Positions 11,137-21,193 of a stretch of 64,000 nucleotides of DNA are shown here, one piece after another. Source of the DNA: Cyanophora paradoxa (taxonomy: Eukaryota > Glaucocystophyceae > Cyanophorales > Cyanophoraceae); NCBI GenBank assembly GCA_004431415.1, contig QPMI01000095.1, positions 310,001-374,000 of the forward strand, read 5' to 3'. Position 1 is the stretch's first letter; the number at the start of each line of letters is the position of its first letter. Both the position numbers and the translations under genes were made by a program. Under the pieces are notes generated by a model. It saw only the letters and a list, made by a program, of their open reading frames with translations, did no database searches and had not been told where the DNA came from.

Positions 11137-13092
11137 CTACCTGCTCCGCGCGTGCGACCGGCCGCCCTGCCGCGCCGGCCGCTCCGGGGACCTCGTGCCG
11201 CCGCCCCGACTGCGGTCCCGACTGCGGCTGCGGCTGCGGCTGCTGCTCCGGTGCCGCCCGCCGCGACGCTTTCCCGGAGGGGAGCGGGAGGAGGGTCGCC
11301 GCCGGCTGCGGGGGGAGCGGGAGGGGCGGGGCTGCGGTGGCGAGCGGGACCGGGCACGGCGCGGGAGCGGGGCCGGGCCGGCGCGGGGAGCGGGAGCGGG
11401 AGCGCTTGTGGGACCGGCGGGCTCCGAGGGGGTCTGGGGCAGGGGCAGCGGCGGGGGGCGGGGCGGGGGCGGAGCGGGGCTCGGGGAAGGGGTGGAGGAA
11501 GTTGCAGTCGGGGCCGCGGGGGCACGCCCCGCGCTCCCACTGCCCGCAGATGGCGCCCCGCCAGGAGGGGACCTGCGGGGGCTCTTGGGCGGGCGCGGCG
11601 AGAGGGGGCGGGGTCGCCACCTCGACGAGGACGGCGTCGATGCGGCGCCCCCCGTAGAAGCGCCCCCGCAGCGCCCCGCCGCCGCCGCCGCCGCCCCCCG
11701 CGCGACGAACTGCGCGTAGACGCTGCCCCGCAGGTGCGCCGCGGCGTTGCGACAAACCTGCGGCGGGGCGGTCAGCGGGGGACGGGGCGGGGCGGGGCGG
11801 GGCGGGCCCGGAGGGCGGCGAGGGGCCCGAAGGCCTCGAGCTCGGGCCGCACGTCGGCGAGGAACTCTGCCACGCGCTCCACCGCCTGCCGCCCCGTCGC
11901 CCCGCGAAGAACCCCGAGGGCCGGGCCGCGCGCCTCTGCCTCGGGCACGGCCGGCGGCACGGTGGCCTCCAGGTCGCGCAGGGCGCGCCGGCCGCGCTGG
12001 TCGGGCCCGGGGGCCGCCGCCGGCAGCCCCGCCCTTCGTACATGTTCCGGAGCAGCACAACATCCGACGTCTGCCGCGTTCGCGCGTCGGGCGCGGCCCG
12101 CCCCGCCCGCTATCGCCGCCGCCCCCGCAGCCGCCGCAGTCTCGCGGGTCAAGGGGGCGAGCCCGGGGCGCGGCGCGGCGCGGCGCGGCGCGAGCAGCGA
12201 GGCAGCAGCGCATGCGGTTACCTGAGGATACGGGTGCTTGCGGCTGCAGCGGTCCCCGAAGCGGCACGCGCCGGTCCTCGCGAAGTAGTTGCACACGGGC
12301 CCCCCCGCCGCCGCCGCCTCCGCCGCCGCCGCCTGGGCGGGAGGCGCTGGCGGCGCCGTGGGGTGGACGGCGCCAGAGTCGGCCTCCGCATGCGCCGCGC
12401 TCTCCTCGCCGCCCGAGTCGTACGTGACCTCGTCCAGCTGCCCGCCCGCCGTCACCCGCCGCCGCCCCGGCCCCCCGGGCCACCCCCGACGCACGAACAC
12501 CCCCGCCTCCAGCGCATCCATCTCCGCCGACGCCCGCGCGTAATCCTCGGCCAGCTTCGCCTTTACCCGCGCCTCCGCCGCCTTCGCCTCCGCCGCCTCC
12601 TTCTCCGCTGCATGTCTCTTCGCCCGCTCCTCGGCCTCGGCCCTCAGCTTTGCCGCACGCTCCTCCTTCTCGCGCTCGCGGGCCTGCGCGTCCGCGGCGT
12701 GAGCGGTGATCGGGCGGCGGGGGCGGCTGTCGCGGACCAGTCGGGCCTGCGCCACGGCCTCAGCCTTCTCCTCGCGCTCGCGCCACTGTCGTTCGAGGTA
12801 GTCGTGCATGCGCTTCTCCTCTGCCTCGATCTGTGACAGCAGGATCTCCTCCTGCTGCTTCTGCCATCGGTACTCGGGATCCGTCTGAGCGTGCGTGTTA
12901 GCGCCTCGCTTCGCATGCGGCGCGAATGCGCACCTGCAGTCGCTCTTCCTCCTCCGCTAGCTCGCGGGCGCGGGTCTGCGCCGCTTGCTGCCTGAGCTTC
13001 TTCCGCCGCTGCTTCTTGGCGACCAGACGCCGCTGTCTTCGGAGCGGCTTTGCGGGGCCGGCCTCGCCGGCCTCGCCCGATGTTTCTGGCAT
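11137..13092 (-). CDS. ZRSR2: U2AF35-related splicing factor, ZRSR2 (Urp)-like
   Basis: Splicing factor that contacts the 3' splice-site AG, in U12-type and some U2-type introns. In order it has an N-terminal Lys/Glu-rich helical part (RRLVAKKQRRKKLRQQAAQ, then YRWQKQQEEILLSQIEAEEK and a long Glu/Arg/Ala coiled stretch). Next comes CCCH zinc finger 1 (CNYFARTGACRFGDRCSRKH), then a U2AF-homology RRM (LADVRPELEAFGPLAAL, VCRNAAAHLRGSVYAQF, RGRFYGGRRIDAVLVEV). CCCH finger 2 follows (CGQWERGACPRGPDCNFLH), then an RS-rich tail ending in many SR dipeptides. The long charged N-terminus, absent from U2AF35 itself, favours ZRSR2. The start at 13092 (MPETSGEAGEAGPAK) lies only 79 bases from the divergent aldolase start. 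Because many introns here begin with GC and have C-only tracts, this factor's RNA-contact residues deserve attention. Confidence 0.9.
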
Positions 13093-13171
13093 CGACCCGC
13101 GACCTGCGTCGATCAGGCTCGACCTTGACCTGAGACAGGGGGGGTAGGGTCACAAAGCACCAGCGGTCGAA

Positions 13172-14529
13172 ATGGCCTTCCTGGCGCCACCCGCGCTGCC
13201 GAGGCCGCACGACCTGCAGACCGCTTTCCAGAGGAGCACGCGTCTCGCGTGGACGCTCGCTCCTCGGCCCGAATGTCGTCGCCCGGCTCGCGGGCGCGGC
13301 CGGCCGCGGCACGAGCCCAGGGTGAGCTCCCGATCCCGCGTACGTGACGCGTTTGCTAACGCGGAGCCCGCGCGTCGTCCGCTCGCGGCAGGCCGCGGTT
13401 GTTTGGCAGGCTGTCAGTGGTGATCTCGGGAAGATACACACACTCCGTCAATCTATACGGGACGGAGAGTTCATTGTCGGCTCCTGGCTCAACATACCGT
13501 CGCAGTTCGTCGCGCAGCTCATCGCCAGGCAGCACGTCTTCGACTTTCTGGTCGTCGACCTGGAGCACGCCCCGATCCCTGCGGACGTTGCGGCCGCCAT
13601 GGTCGGGAGCATCGCGGCCGAGGGCGTGGCCCCCATCGTCCGCGTTGCCTGGTGCTGGCCGCCGCCCGCGGCCCCACGGATTGTTTTCGGGCGGCGGCGA
13701 GCGGCGCGGGCGCAGGAACCGGCCGGAGTACATCAAGCAAGCGCTGGACCTCGGAGCGGCCGGCGTCGTGGTGCCCATGGTGCACACTGCGGAGCAAGCC
13801 CGCGCCGCCGTCGCCGCCGCCAAATACCCTCCCGAGGCACGCGCGGGGGCCGCCCGGCTGGCGCCCCCACGGGGAGCGCACGCAGACCGGGGAGCGCAGG
13901 GGTCGCGGGGCGCGGCGGGCTGGCTGCATGCGGCGACCTTCCGCATGACGCCGTCGGAGTACTACGAGCGGGCGAACGAGCTCGTGACCGTCGCCGTCCA
14001 GATCGAGAGCCGCGAGGCGGGCACCGCCGGCGCGCCGCCCTGGCGTGGAGCGGGGGTGACGGGGCGGGGCGGGCAGGGGGCGGGGAACGCGGAGGAGATC
14101 GCGGCGGTGCCGGGCGTGGACATCGTCTTCGTGGGGCCCAAGGACCTCCACGCCCAGGCGCCCGCCCCCGCCCCCGCCGCCCGCGCCCGCCCCCGGCGAC
14201 GCGGCCGGCAGCTGGGGAAGCGGCCGGTGTCGGACTCGGAGGAGCCGGAGTTCCTGGAGGTCCTCGAGCGCGTCGTCCGCGCCTGCGCCGCCCACGGGCC
14301 CGCCCCGGGCATCTGCGCCCCCAACCGCCCCGCCCTCGAGAAGCGCCGCGCCGACGGCTTCCGCTTCATCGCGGTGCGGGGCGGGGCGCGGGGCGGGGGG
14401 CCGGGGGCGGGCGCTGAGTGCGGGGCCGGGGGGCAGGTCGGGGGCGACGCGGCCTTCCTCCAGGACGGCGTCGCCAAGCACGCCTTCCCCCCCTTCCGCT
14501 ACCCCGACCTCCGCCCCGACACCCCCTGA
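13172..14529 (+). CDS. HpcH/HpaI (2,4-dihydroxyhept-2-enedioate) aldolase-family protein
   Basis: Class II pyruvate-type aldolase fold (HpcH/HpaI/CitE-like), which cleaves or forms 2-keto-3-deoxy sugar acids with a divalent metal. Visible motifs are GSWLNIPSQFVAQLIA, DFLVVDLEHAPI, GAAGVVVPMVHTAEQARA, VAVQIESREA (metal-binding Glu), GVDIVFVGPKDL (metal-binding Asp) and PGICAPN. The C-terminus ends PPFRYPDLRPDTP. The first exon, MAFLAPPALPRPHDLQTAFQ onward (about 50 residues, Arg-rich, few acids), splices in phase at AGG|GTGAGC...GGCAG|GCC to AAVVWQAVSGDLGKIHTLRQ and looks like an organelle leader. That join is why I take the ATG at 13172 and not the in-frame GTG near 13344. At least four more short C-rich introns interrupt the barrel. 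The gene converges on the CDK10-like gene. Confidence 0.85.
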
Positions 14530-14666
14530 CCCCCCCGCCCCGCCCCCGCACCCCTCCTTCTCCCCACGCTACCCCACGCTGCCTGCTGCTCTGCGTAATC
14601 TAGTGTCTCCTCTACCTCTGCTGCTGCCTGCGTAATCTAGTGTCTGCGCTGCCGTGCCGCATGAAC

Positions 14667-16610
14667 CTAGCCGGGTCTGCGGCGCTTGTCGGGTCCGCCG
14701 CCGCCGCCCGCGGAGCCGCCGGGCCCGTAGGAGAAGGCGACGGCGCCGAACTCGGGGCGGAAGAGCTCCTGCTGCTTCTTGGAGAGGGAGGCGGCAAGCG
14801 GCTCGCGGCCCATCTTGGCCACCAGGTCTGCCGGCACCGCCGTCGCAGGTGAGGCGCGCGGCGGCAGGGTCGGGGGAGTGCGGGGCCGCTGGGGCGGGCG
14901 CACCGCGCTCGAAGGTCGCCTCGAAGGACGAGAAGCGCTCCTCCTTCTCGTCCCGCACGTGCCTGGCCCGCCCCGCCTCGCCTCGCCCCCCCGCCCAGAG
15001 GCCCTCCCCGAGGCGGCGCCACGCACCGGTCCCGCTCCGCCCGCACTCCGTTCTGCAGGTCGTCCTCCAGCCGCCGCTTCTGCGACGCGCTGCCGGCCGG
15101 CTCCGGTCGGCGCGGGGCGGCGCAGGGCGCGGGGCGGGGCGCGGGGCACCCGGGCGGGGGCTCGGAGTGGAGGACGGGGAAGGAGGGCATGAGGGCGGGC
15201 TCCTTGGCGACGGGCTTCTCGGCGAAGTAGGGGTGGATGAGGGCCTCGCGGGCGGAGATGCGCTTGCGGGGGTCGTAGGTGAGCATGCGGTTGAGGAGGT
15301 CGACGGCGAGGGCGCTGTGCCCGCGGAACTTCTGCGCGAGGTTGTTGTAGGGCTGGTGCGGCAGGGCCATCCCCTTGGCCCCCGGCAGCTCGGAGAGGCC
15401 CGGCCAGATCTTCTCCGAGGGGGCCCCCAGCAGCTGGAAGGTCAGCTGCAGCTGCTGCGCCTCCGACTTGCCCGGCAGCTGCCGCCCCGCCCTCGCACCC
15501 CGCGCCGCGGGGCGGGGCGGCGCGGCGGGCGGGGCACCATCGGGGTGTGGTTGAGGAGCTCCCCGAACATGCAGCCGACGGCCCTGCGGGGGGTCGGGCG
15601 AGGCGGGGGCGGGGCGCCCGCGGGGCCGGGGCGGGCGGACCACATGTCGATGGCGGTGGAGTAGTTGCGGTCGCCGAGGAGGAGCTCGGGGGCGCGGTAC
15701 CAGAGGGTGACGACCTTGGGCGTGTAGGGCCGCAGCGGGAGCCCGAAGGTGCGCGCGAGCCCGAAGTCGGCCAGCTTCACCTCCCCCTGGTTGTTCATCA
15801 GCAGGTTCGAGAGCTTCAGGTCCCTGCCCCGCCCCCGTCACACGCGCCCCCCGCTCGGCGCGACGGCGGCGCGGCCGGCGCGCCTGTGTATGATCCAGTG
15901 GTCGTGCAGGTAGGCCACGCCGCGCAGGATCTGCAGGATAAGGCACTGCGCCCCGCCGGCCCCGGACGCGTGAGCGCGTGCGCGGGCGGGGCTGGGCAGG
16001 GCGGACCTTGACTTCGGAGACGGAGAACGGAGTGCGGATGTTGTCGAGGAGCTTGGCCAGGTCGTGCTCGCAGTACTCGAAGACCAGGAACATGCTGCCG
16101 GCGCCCGTGAGCCGCCCCGCACCCGCGTATGCGCTCCACAGCGCCTCGCGCCGCCCCCCACCTGTCCGGCTTGCTCCCAACCGCCACCTCCTTCAGGTGC
16201 ACGATGTTGGGGTGCCGCAGGCTCTTCAGGATCTTGATCTCCCGCAGCGCCGTCAGCGGCAGCCCGTCCTTCTCCCGGTCCATTCGAACTTTCTTGAGCG
16301 CAACGATCTCCCCGCTTGTCCTGTCCCTCGCCTTGTCTGCCGGCGCCCGGCGTCAGCGCATGCGCACAAGCCGCAGTGAGCGCGGGCAGCGCACAGACGA
16401 CGCCGTACGTGCCCTCTCCGATTCGATGAATCTTCTCAAAGTTAGACACCGATCTGCGGGTCCCGTAAGCTGCGGGAGCGGGCGGGCCAGCGACGCGCGG
16501 GCCGCAAGGGCGGCGCGCCTGCAGTTCCCAAATCCGATGCTGAGCCCCGACGGACCCGCTGCAGATTCATCTTCGCCGCCGCCTCCCGCGCCTGCCGTTT
16601 GCTGGGACAT
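14667..16610 (-). CDS. CDK10: Cyclin-dependent kinase, CDK10-like
   Basis: Ser/Thr kinase. Motifs in order: [10 protein letters not shown] glycine loop; the invariant-lysine strand, [11 protein letters not shown]; a PSTAIRE-equivalent helix [73 protein letters not shown]; and the late-lobe [20 protein letters not shown] and PYNNLAQKF. The activation segment with [15 protein letters not shown] and the PLTALREI helix match CDK10 better than CDK11 or CDK9. The C-terminal extension ([11 protein letters not shown], then [17 protein letters not shown]) is Lys/Gly-rich and not recognised. The start is inferred: the kinase exon begins with a GTG, and a 5' exon [15 protein letters not shown]... from 16610 joins it in frame through a GC-AG intron (TGCAG|GCGCGCC...CGCAG|ATCGG). 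The divergent partner is glucose-6-phosphate isomerase, 155 bases away. Confidence 0.9.
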
Positions 16611-16765
16611 CGCGCCGCGCCTCGGTGGATCGCGCTTTCGTCGGACTTTTCTAAAGCGCTACCGCATCGCCTGGGGCTTCGGCGGGCGCTTGCACAGCCC
16701 TGAAGGAGCAGGCAGAGGGGGGGGAGAAGACCGAGAGGGCTACAGTACGCGAGTCGACAGTTCGG

Positions 16766-19347
16766 ATGCCAGAGACGCCGAACAAGAAGCCCAAGATGTC
16801 GGCCCTGCCTTCCAGCCTTCCCGAGTGGCGCCAACTGGCCGATCACGCTGCTGAGATCAAGCAGACCCATCTCCGCGACCTGCTCAAGTGCGTACAGTCT
16901 GCGCCCGTTCCCGGGGTCCAGGACTGCCGTACACGCTTCGAATGACTGGACTGCGCGGCCGTGGGGTCCCAGCCGCGCCCTGTCATCGAGCCGAACCTTC
17001 TCCGTCGCAGGGATGTCGCCCGAACGACCAGCATGAACGCTGAATTCGACGGCATCTACCTCGACTACTCGCGTCAATGCGCGACAAAGAAGACGGTCGA
17101 CCTGCTCTTCAAGCTCGCGGACGCCACCGGTGCGCGATTCGTGCGCACGTCATGGCGCCCCTCCGCGCGCCGATCGTCTACGCGCAGGCTTGAAGAAGAA
17201 GATCGCCGATCTCGCGAGCGGGCAGAAGATCAACACGACGGAGAACCGCGCCGTCCTGCACATCGCCCTGCGCGCGCAGGCGGGAGAGGTGCGCGACAGC
17301 AGCGCGACGGGGCGGGGTTCGCGCCCGATGCGGGGCGCGCGGGGCGGCAGTCGATCGTGGTGGATGGGAAGGACGTGGTTCCGGAGGTGCACAAGGTGCT
17401 GGCCAAGATCGAGGACTTCGCCAACCGCGTGCGCGGCGGCCAGTTCGTCGGCTGCACGGGGAAGTGCGCCGCCCGCTCGCCGGCCCCCGCGGGGCGCGCC
17501 TTACGGTTCGGGCAGGCCGCTGACGGACGTCGTGTCGATCGGGATCGGGGGGAGCTACCTCGGCACCGAGTTCGTCTACGAGGCCCTCCGCCACGTCCGC
17601 GCCCCGCCCCCGCCCCCGCGCCCTCGCCCCGCGAGCCGCCCACGGCGCGGGAGGCAGGACGGGGAGGCGAACGCGGCGGCGGCGGGGCGGCGGCTGCGCT
17701 TCCTCGCGAACGTGGACCCCGTGGACGTGGCGCGGGCCACCGAGGGGCTCGACCCCGAGACCACCCTCGTCATCGTCTGCAGCAAGGCCCGCCCCCCCGT
17801 CCCCCGCGACGGCCGCCCCGCCCGGCTGAGCGGCCGGCAGACGTTCACGACGGCGGAGACGATGCTGAACGCGCGGACGCTGCGGAAGTGGCTGCAGGAC
17901 GGCCTCAAGGGCCACGCGGACGCGGTGAAGAAGCACATGGTGGCGGTGAGCACGGCGCTCGACCTCGTCGACAAGTTCGGCATCGACACCGCCAACGCCT
18001 TCGGCTTCTGGGACTGGGTCGGCGGCCGCTACTCCGTCTGCTCCGCCGGTGAGCCCTCTCTCGCGCGAAACCCTCCGCCGCCCCGGCTGAGCGGGCCCGC
18101 CGGCAGTCGGGGCGCTCCCGCTCTCGCTGCAGTACGGGCCGGGGGTCTTCCGTCGGTTCCTGCAGGGGGCGCACGCGGTGGACCGCCACTTCCTCGCTGC
18201 CGACTTCAGGGGGAACCTGCCCGTGCTGCTCGGCCTCTTCGGCGTGTGGAACGCGACCTTCCTCGGGCACGCCTCGCGCGCCCTCCTCCCTTACGCCCAG
18301 GCCCTCCTCCGCTTCCCCGCGCACATCCAGCAGGCCGGCCCGCGCCCGCACGCGCCGCGCGCGGGGCGGGGGCCGGGGGCGAGGGGGCGGGGCAGGTGGA
18401 CATGGAGTCGAACGGGAAGCGTGTGGCGCTGGACGGGACGGCGCTGGACTTCGAGGCCGGGGAGGTGAACTTCGGGGAGCCCGGGACCAACGGGCAGCAC
18501 AGCTTCTACCAGCTCATGCACCAGGGCCGCGTCCTCCCCGCCGACTTCATCGGCGCCGCCGTCAGCCAGCGCCCAGCCTCCCTCCCCGGCGAGCCCGTCT
18601 CCAACCACGACGAGCTCATGTCCAACTTCTTCGCCCAGGCCCGCCCCGCCCCGCCCCGCCCCGCCCCGCCCCGCCCCCCCGCGCGTGCAGGCGGCAGAGG
18701 CGCCAGCGCAGCCGGACGCGCTGGCGCTGGGGAAGACGGCGGAGGAGCTGCGCGCCGAGGGCTGCCCCGAGCCCCTCATCCCCCACCGCGTCCGCCCCGG
18801 CCCCGCGCCCCGCCGGCCGCCGCCCCGCCGACGGCGTGCAGAGTTTCCCGGGGAACCGGCCCTCGAACATGCTGCTGCTCCCGCGCCTCGACGCGTACAC
18901 GACGGGCCAGGTGCGCCGGCCCCGCCGCGGGGCACGCGGGGGCGGGGCGAGCGGGGGCGGGACAGCTGCTGGCGCTCTTCGAGCACCGGACGGTGGTCGA
19001 GGGCTTCGTCTGGGGCATCAACTCCTTCGACCAGTACGGCGTCGAGCTCGGCAAGGTCCTCGCCACGCAGGTCCCTGCCCCGCCCCGCCCCGCCCCGCCC
19101 CGCCCGAGGCCGCCCGAGGCCCCCGGCGCCCACGCGGCGGCCCGCGGCAGGTGCGCAAGGAGCTCCAGCAGGCGCGCGCCGCCGGCGCGGGGGCCGCCCT
19201 CTCGCGCTCGTACAACCCCTCCACCGACGCCCTCCTCCTCCGGTGCGCCCCGCCCCGCCGCCCCGCCCCCCCCCACGCCCGCTCCCCGGCCCCGGCCGAC
19301 GTCGACTCGAACACAGCTACCTCAAGCACTCGGGCGCGAAGCTCTGA
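16766..19347 (+). CDS. GPI: Glucose-6-phosphate isomerase
   Basis: Interconverts glucose-6-phosphate and fructose-6-phosphate in glycolysis and starch metabolism. About a dozen exons were joined by eye and the enzyme looks complete. Conserved blocks: [95 protein letters not shown] (family signature 1), [16 protein letters not shown] (catalytic Glu), [30 protein letters not shown] (signature 2) and a last exon that splices to YLKHSGAKL. Several introns have GC donors (AAG|GCCCGCC before TFTTAE; CAG|GCCCGCC after FFAQ) and all keep frame. No leader is obvious ([20 protein letters not shown]), which suggests the cytosolic form. It converges on B9D1. Confidence 0.97.
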
Positions 19348-19719
19348 TCACGAGCCGCCCCGTGCCCAGCCGGCCCTGCCCCCGGCCCTCGAGGGCGCGC
19401 TTGTGAGCGTTCGAACAGCGCGCGAGCGATGCAGTCTGATGTTGCGACCTGGTGGCGGGCACCTGGGCCAGGGGAGGAGAAGAGCAATAACAACTGCAGC
19501 AGCCACACCAAAAGAGCGGCAGTTGACGCTGAAGAGGATACAGCTAAGGTCTCGCATTGGGAAGAAGAGGCAGCCTGTTCGGACTGGCGGGGCGGAGATG
19601 GGCGTGGGAGGCCCCGCGGCTGAGGCCGCGGGCTGCAGGCGCGGGGGTCCGAGGTGAGTTGGGGGGCGAGAGGAGAGCGGCGGGGCGGGGTTGGGGCGGG
19701 CGGGGCGGTGGGCGGGGGC
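19348..19719. other. Convergent 3' spacer GPI / B9D1
   Basis: About 370 bases between two stop codons. It begins with mixed-composition sequence containing short A-rich runs (near 19480-19560), then GC-rich sequence. It must contain both polyadenylation sites, but no AATAAA is seen. No gene is recognised. Confidence 0.4.
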
Positions 19720-20649
19720 CTAGAACTGGGTGTCGAGGACGGTGGGGTGGAGGGGCCCGTGCTGGGCCTCGCTGTAGCCGAAGGAGGCCATGTCCTTGAG
19801 GACGACGTTGAAGGCAACCTTCACCTGCCCGTTTGACTTCACCCGCGTCACTGCCGCGCAACCCGCCCCCGTCAGCGCCCTTGCCAGCCCCCGAGCAGCC
19901 GGCGAGGGGGCGCACCGCCGCGGCCCTCGCCGCCCGTGGAGACGAACTTGGTGTCGACGTACTCGGGCTTCATCCCGAACATCCACGCCTGGAACTGCTG
20001 CAGGTACGACGACGACGTCGGCCGGAACATCCACACGTACTGCGTGCACCTGCCCGCCCCCGCTCGGCCCTCGCGGGCGCGGGGCGGGGCACGGCCGGCC
20101 CACCGTCCGGGGGTCAAGGGGATGTGGCACGACCCGTAGCCCTGCACCACGTCCCGCCCCAAGCCGTCGAGCCCGTACACGCTGAGCACGAGGCGCGGGC
20201 GGTGAGGCGCGCCGATGGTGAGGCGCGCTGGCGGCGCGACGGCGGCACAGGCGGACCTGAGGACTAGCTGGGGCCAGCCGAACGCGTTGCTGCTCTTGAA
20301 AGTGATGTCGAGAGGGTAGTTCCAGATGATGGGTTTATTTGTGCCGTCTGGCTTGATCGTCATCTGCGTGATGCCCTCCTCCACGCCCTGGTCGCTCGCC
20401 GGGGTCAGAGTTCGAACAACGCGCGTCGATGAGAAGCGGCGCGAACCTGAATGACGACCCAGTCCTGTCCGAACTGGAACGAGAACTTGCAGTACAGGTT
20501 ATCGCATCTCGGGAACTGCGCGGCTGCTTAGCTGCAGGCGCACGAACACCTGGCAGCGAAAGCCAGGCGATCAACCGCGAACGCACCACTGCTGACTCTA
20601 TCTGTCCCGTGATGTGCACAGTGAAGAACGACGGCGGCTCTCCGCTCAT
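19720..20649 (-). CDS. B9D1: B9D1, B9-domain protein of the ciliary transition zone
   Basis: Part of the B9/MKS complex that gates the base of the cilium. The spliced product reads as a nearly complete B9 domain: MSGEPPSFFTVHITGQIES, then DNLYCKFSFQFGQDWVVI, EEGITQMTI, PIIWNYPLDITFKSSNAFGW, PQLVL, SVYGLDGLGRDVVQGYGSCH, IPLTPG, QAWMFGMKPEYVDTKFVS, and VKVAFNVVLKDMASFGYS. The GQDW, PLDITFKS and GYGxxHxP blocks are diagnostic of B9D1 among B9D1, B9D2 and MKS1. The length (about 200 residues) fits the family. The stop is at 19722-19720 after TVLDTQF. Its presence is good evidence that the organism builds a cilium or flagellum. Confidence 0.95.
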
Positions 20650-21193
20650 CGCTGTGCCAGATGCTAGCTAGGGCGCGCCTGTGCCCTTCACCGGTCTATA
20701 CTGAGCTTCGCGAGGCCGCTGCGCGTGTCCGGATGCTGCCTGTTGCTCGGAAAACCTTTCCCGCTCAAACCCAGCGGAATAGCGTATCCCGGACGCAAAA
20801 AAAGAGCGCCGATCCGCGCTGGATCAGAGAGGAACGCTAGGCGAGCGCCATTTAGCCTCTGGCGTGCACGATCTCAAACAACCCCGATCTCAGCCTCTGC
20901 GTTCTACTCGGGTCGTGTTTTCCTCGCTAGCTCAGCTCAACTCAGCAGCTCAGCTCAGCTTCTGCTTGGGCAGCTTCCAATATGAGCTACACGACGCTCT
21001 CCGCTGGAACGACTGGAGGGTGATCCGAGTGAAGGTTGCGAGTTGTGCCGAATCGAGCTCCGGCAGCAGGCCCTCTTCGGTCTAAGCGGTCTTGTACAGA
21101 AGTGCGTCATCGTGCTGCACTCCAGCTCCGGCTGAAGAGCTACTAAACTGCCCTAGCTAAGCAGGCGCGGCTGCCGCGGGGCGGGCAGGACCC
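20650..21193. promoter_or_regulatory. Divergent intergenic region, B9D1 / START protein
   Basis: About 540 bases, richer in A and T than the genes, with an A7 run near 20800 and an AGCTC-rich simple repeat at about 20928-20965. Both promoters must lie here. No X-box consensus (GTTGCC...GGCAAC) for RFX control of B9D1 is visible. Confidence 0.4.

Noticed and set aside
13344-13440. GTG at 13344 as start of the aldolase
   Set aside because: An upstream ATG exon (13172) joins in phase by a good GTGAGC...GCAG intron and supplies a leader, so a non-ATG start is not needed.
19080-19105. CCCCGCC arrays as a CRISPR-like or tandem repeat locus
   Set aside because: The units are pure pentamers without spacers and lie inside eukaryotic introns.
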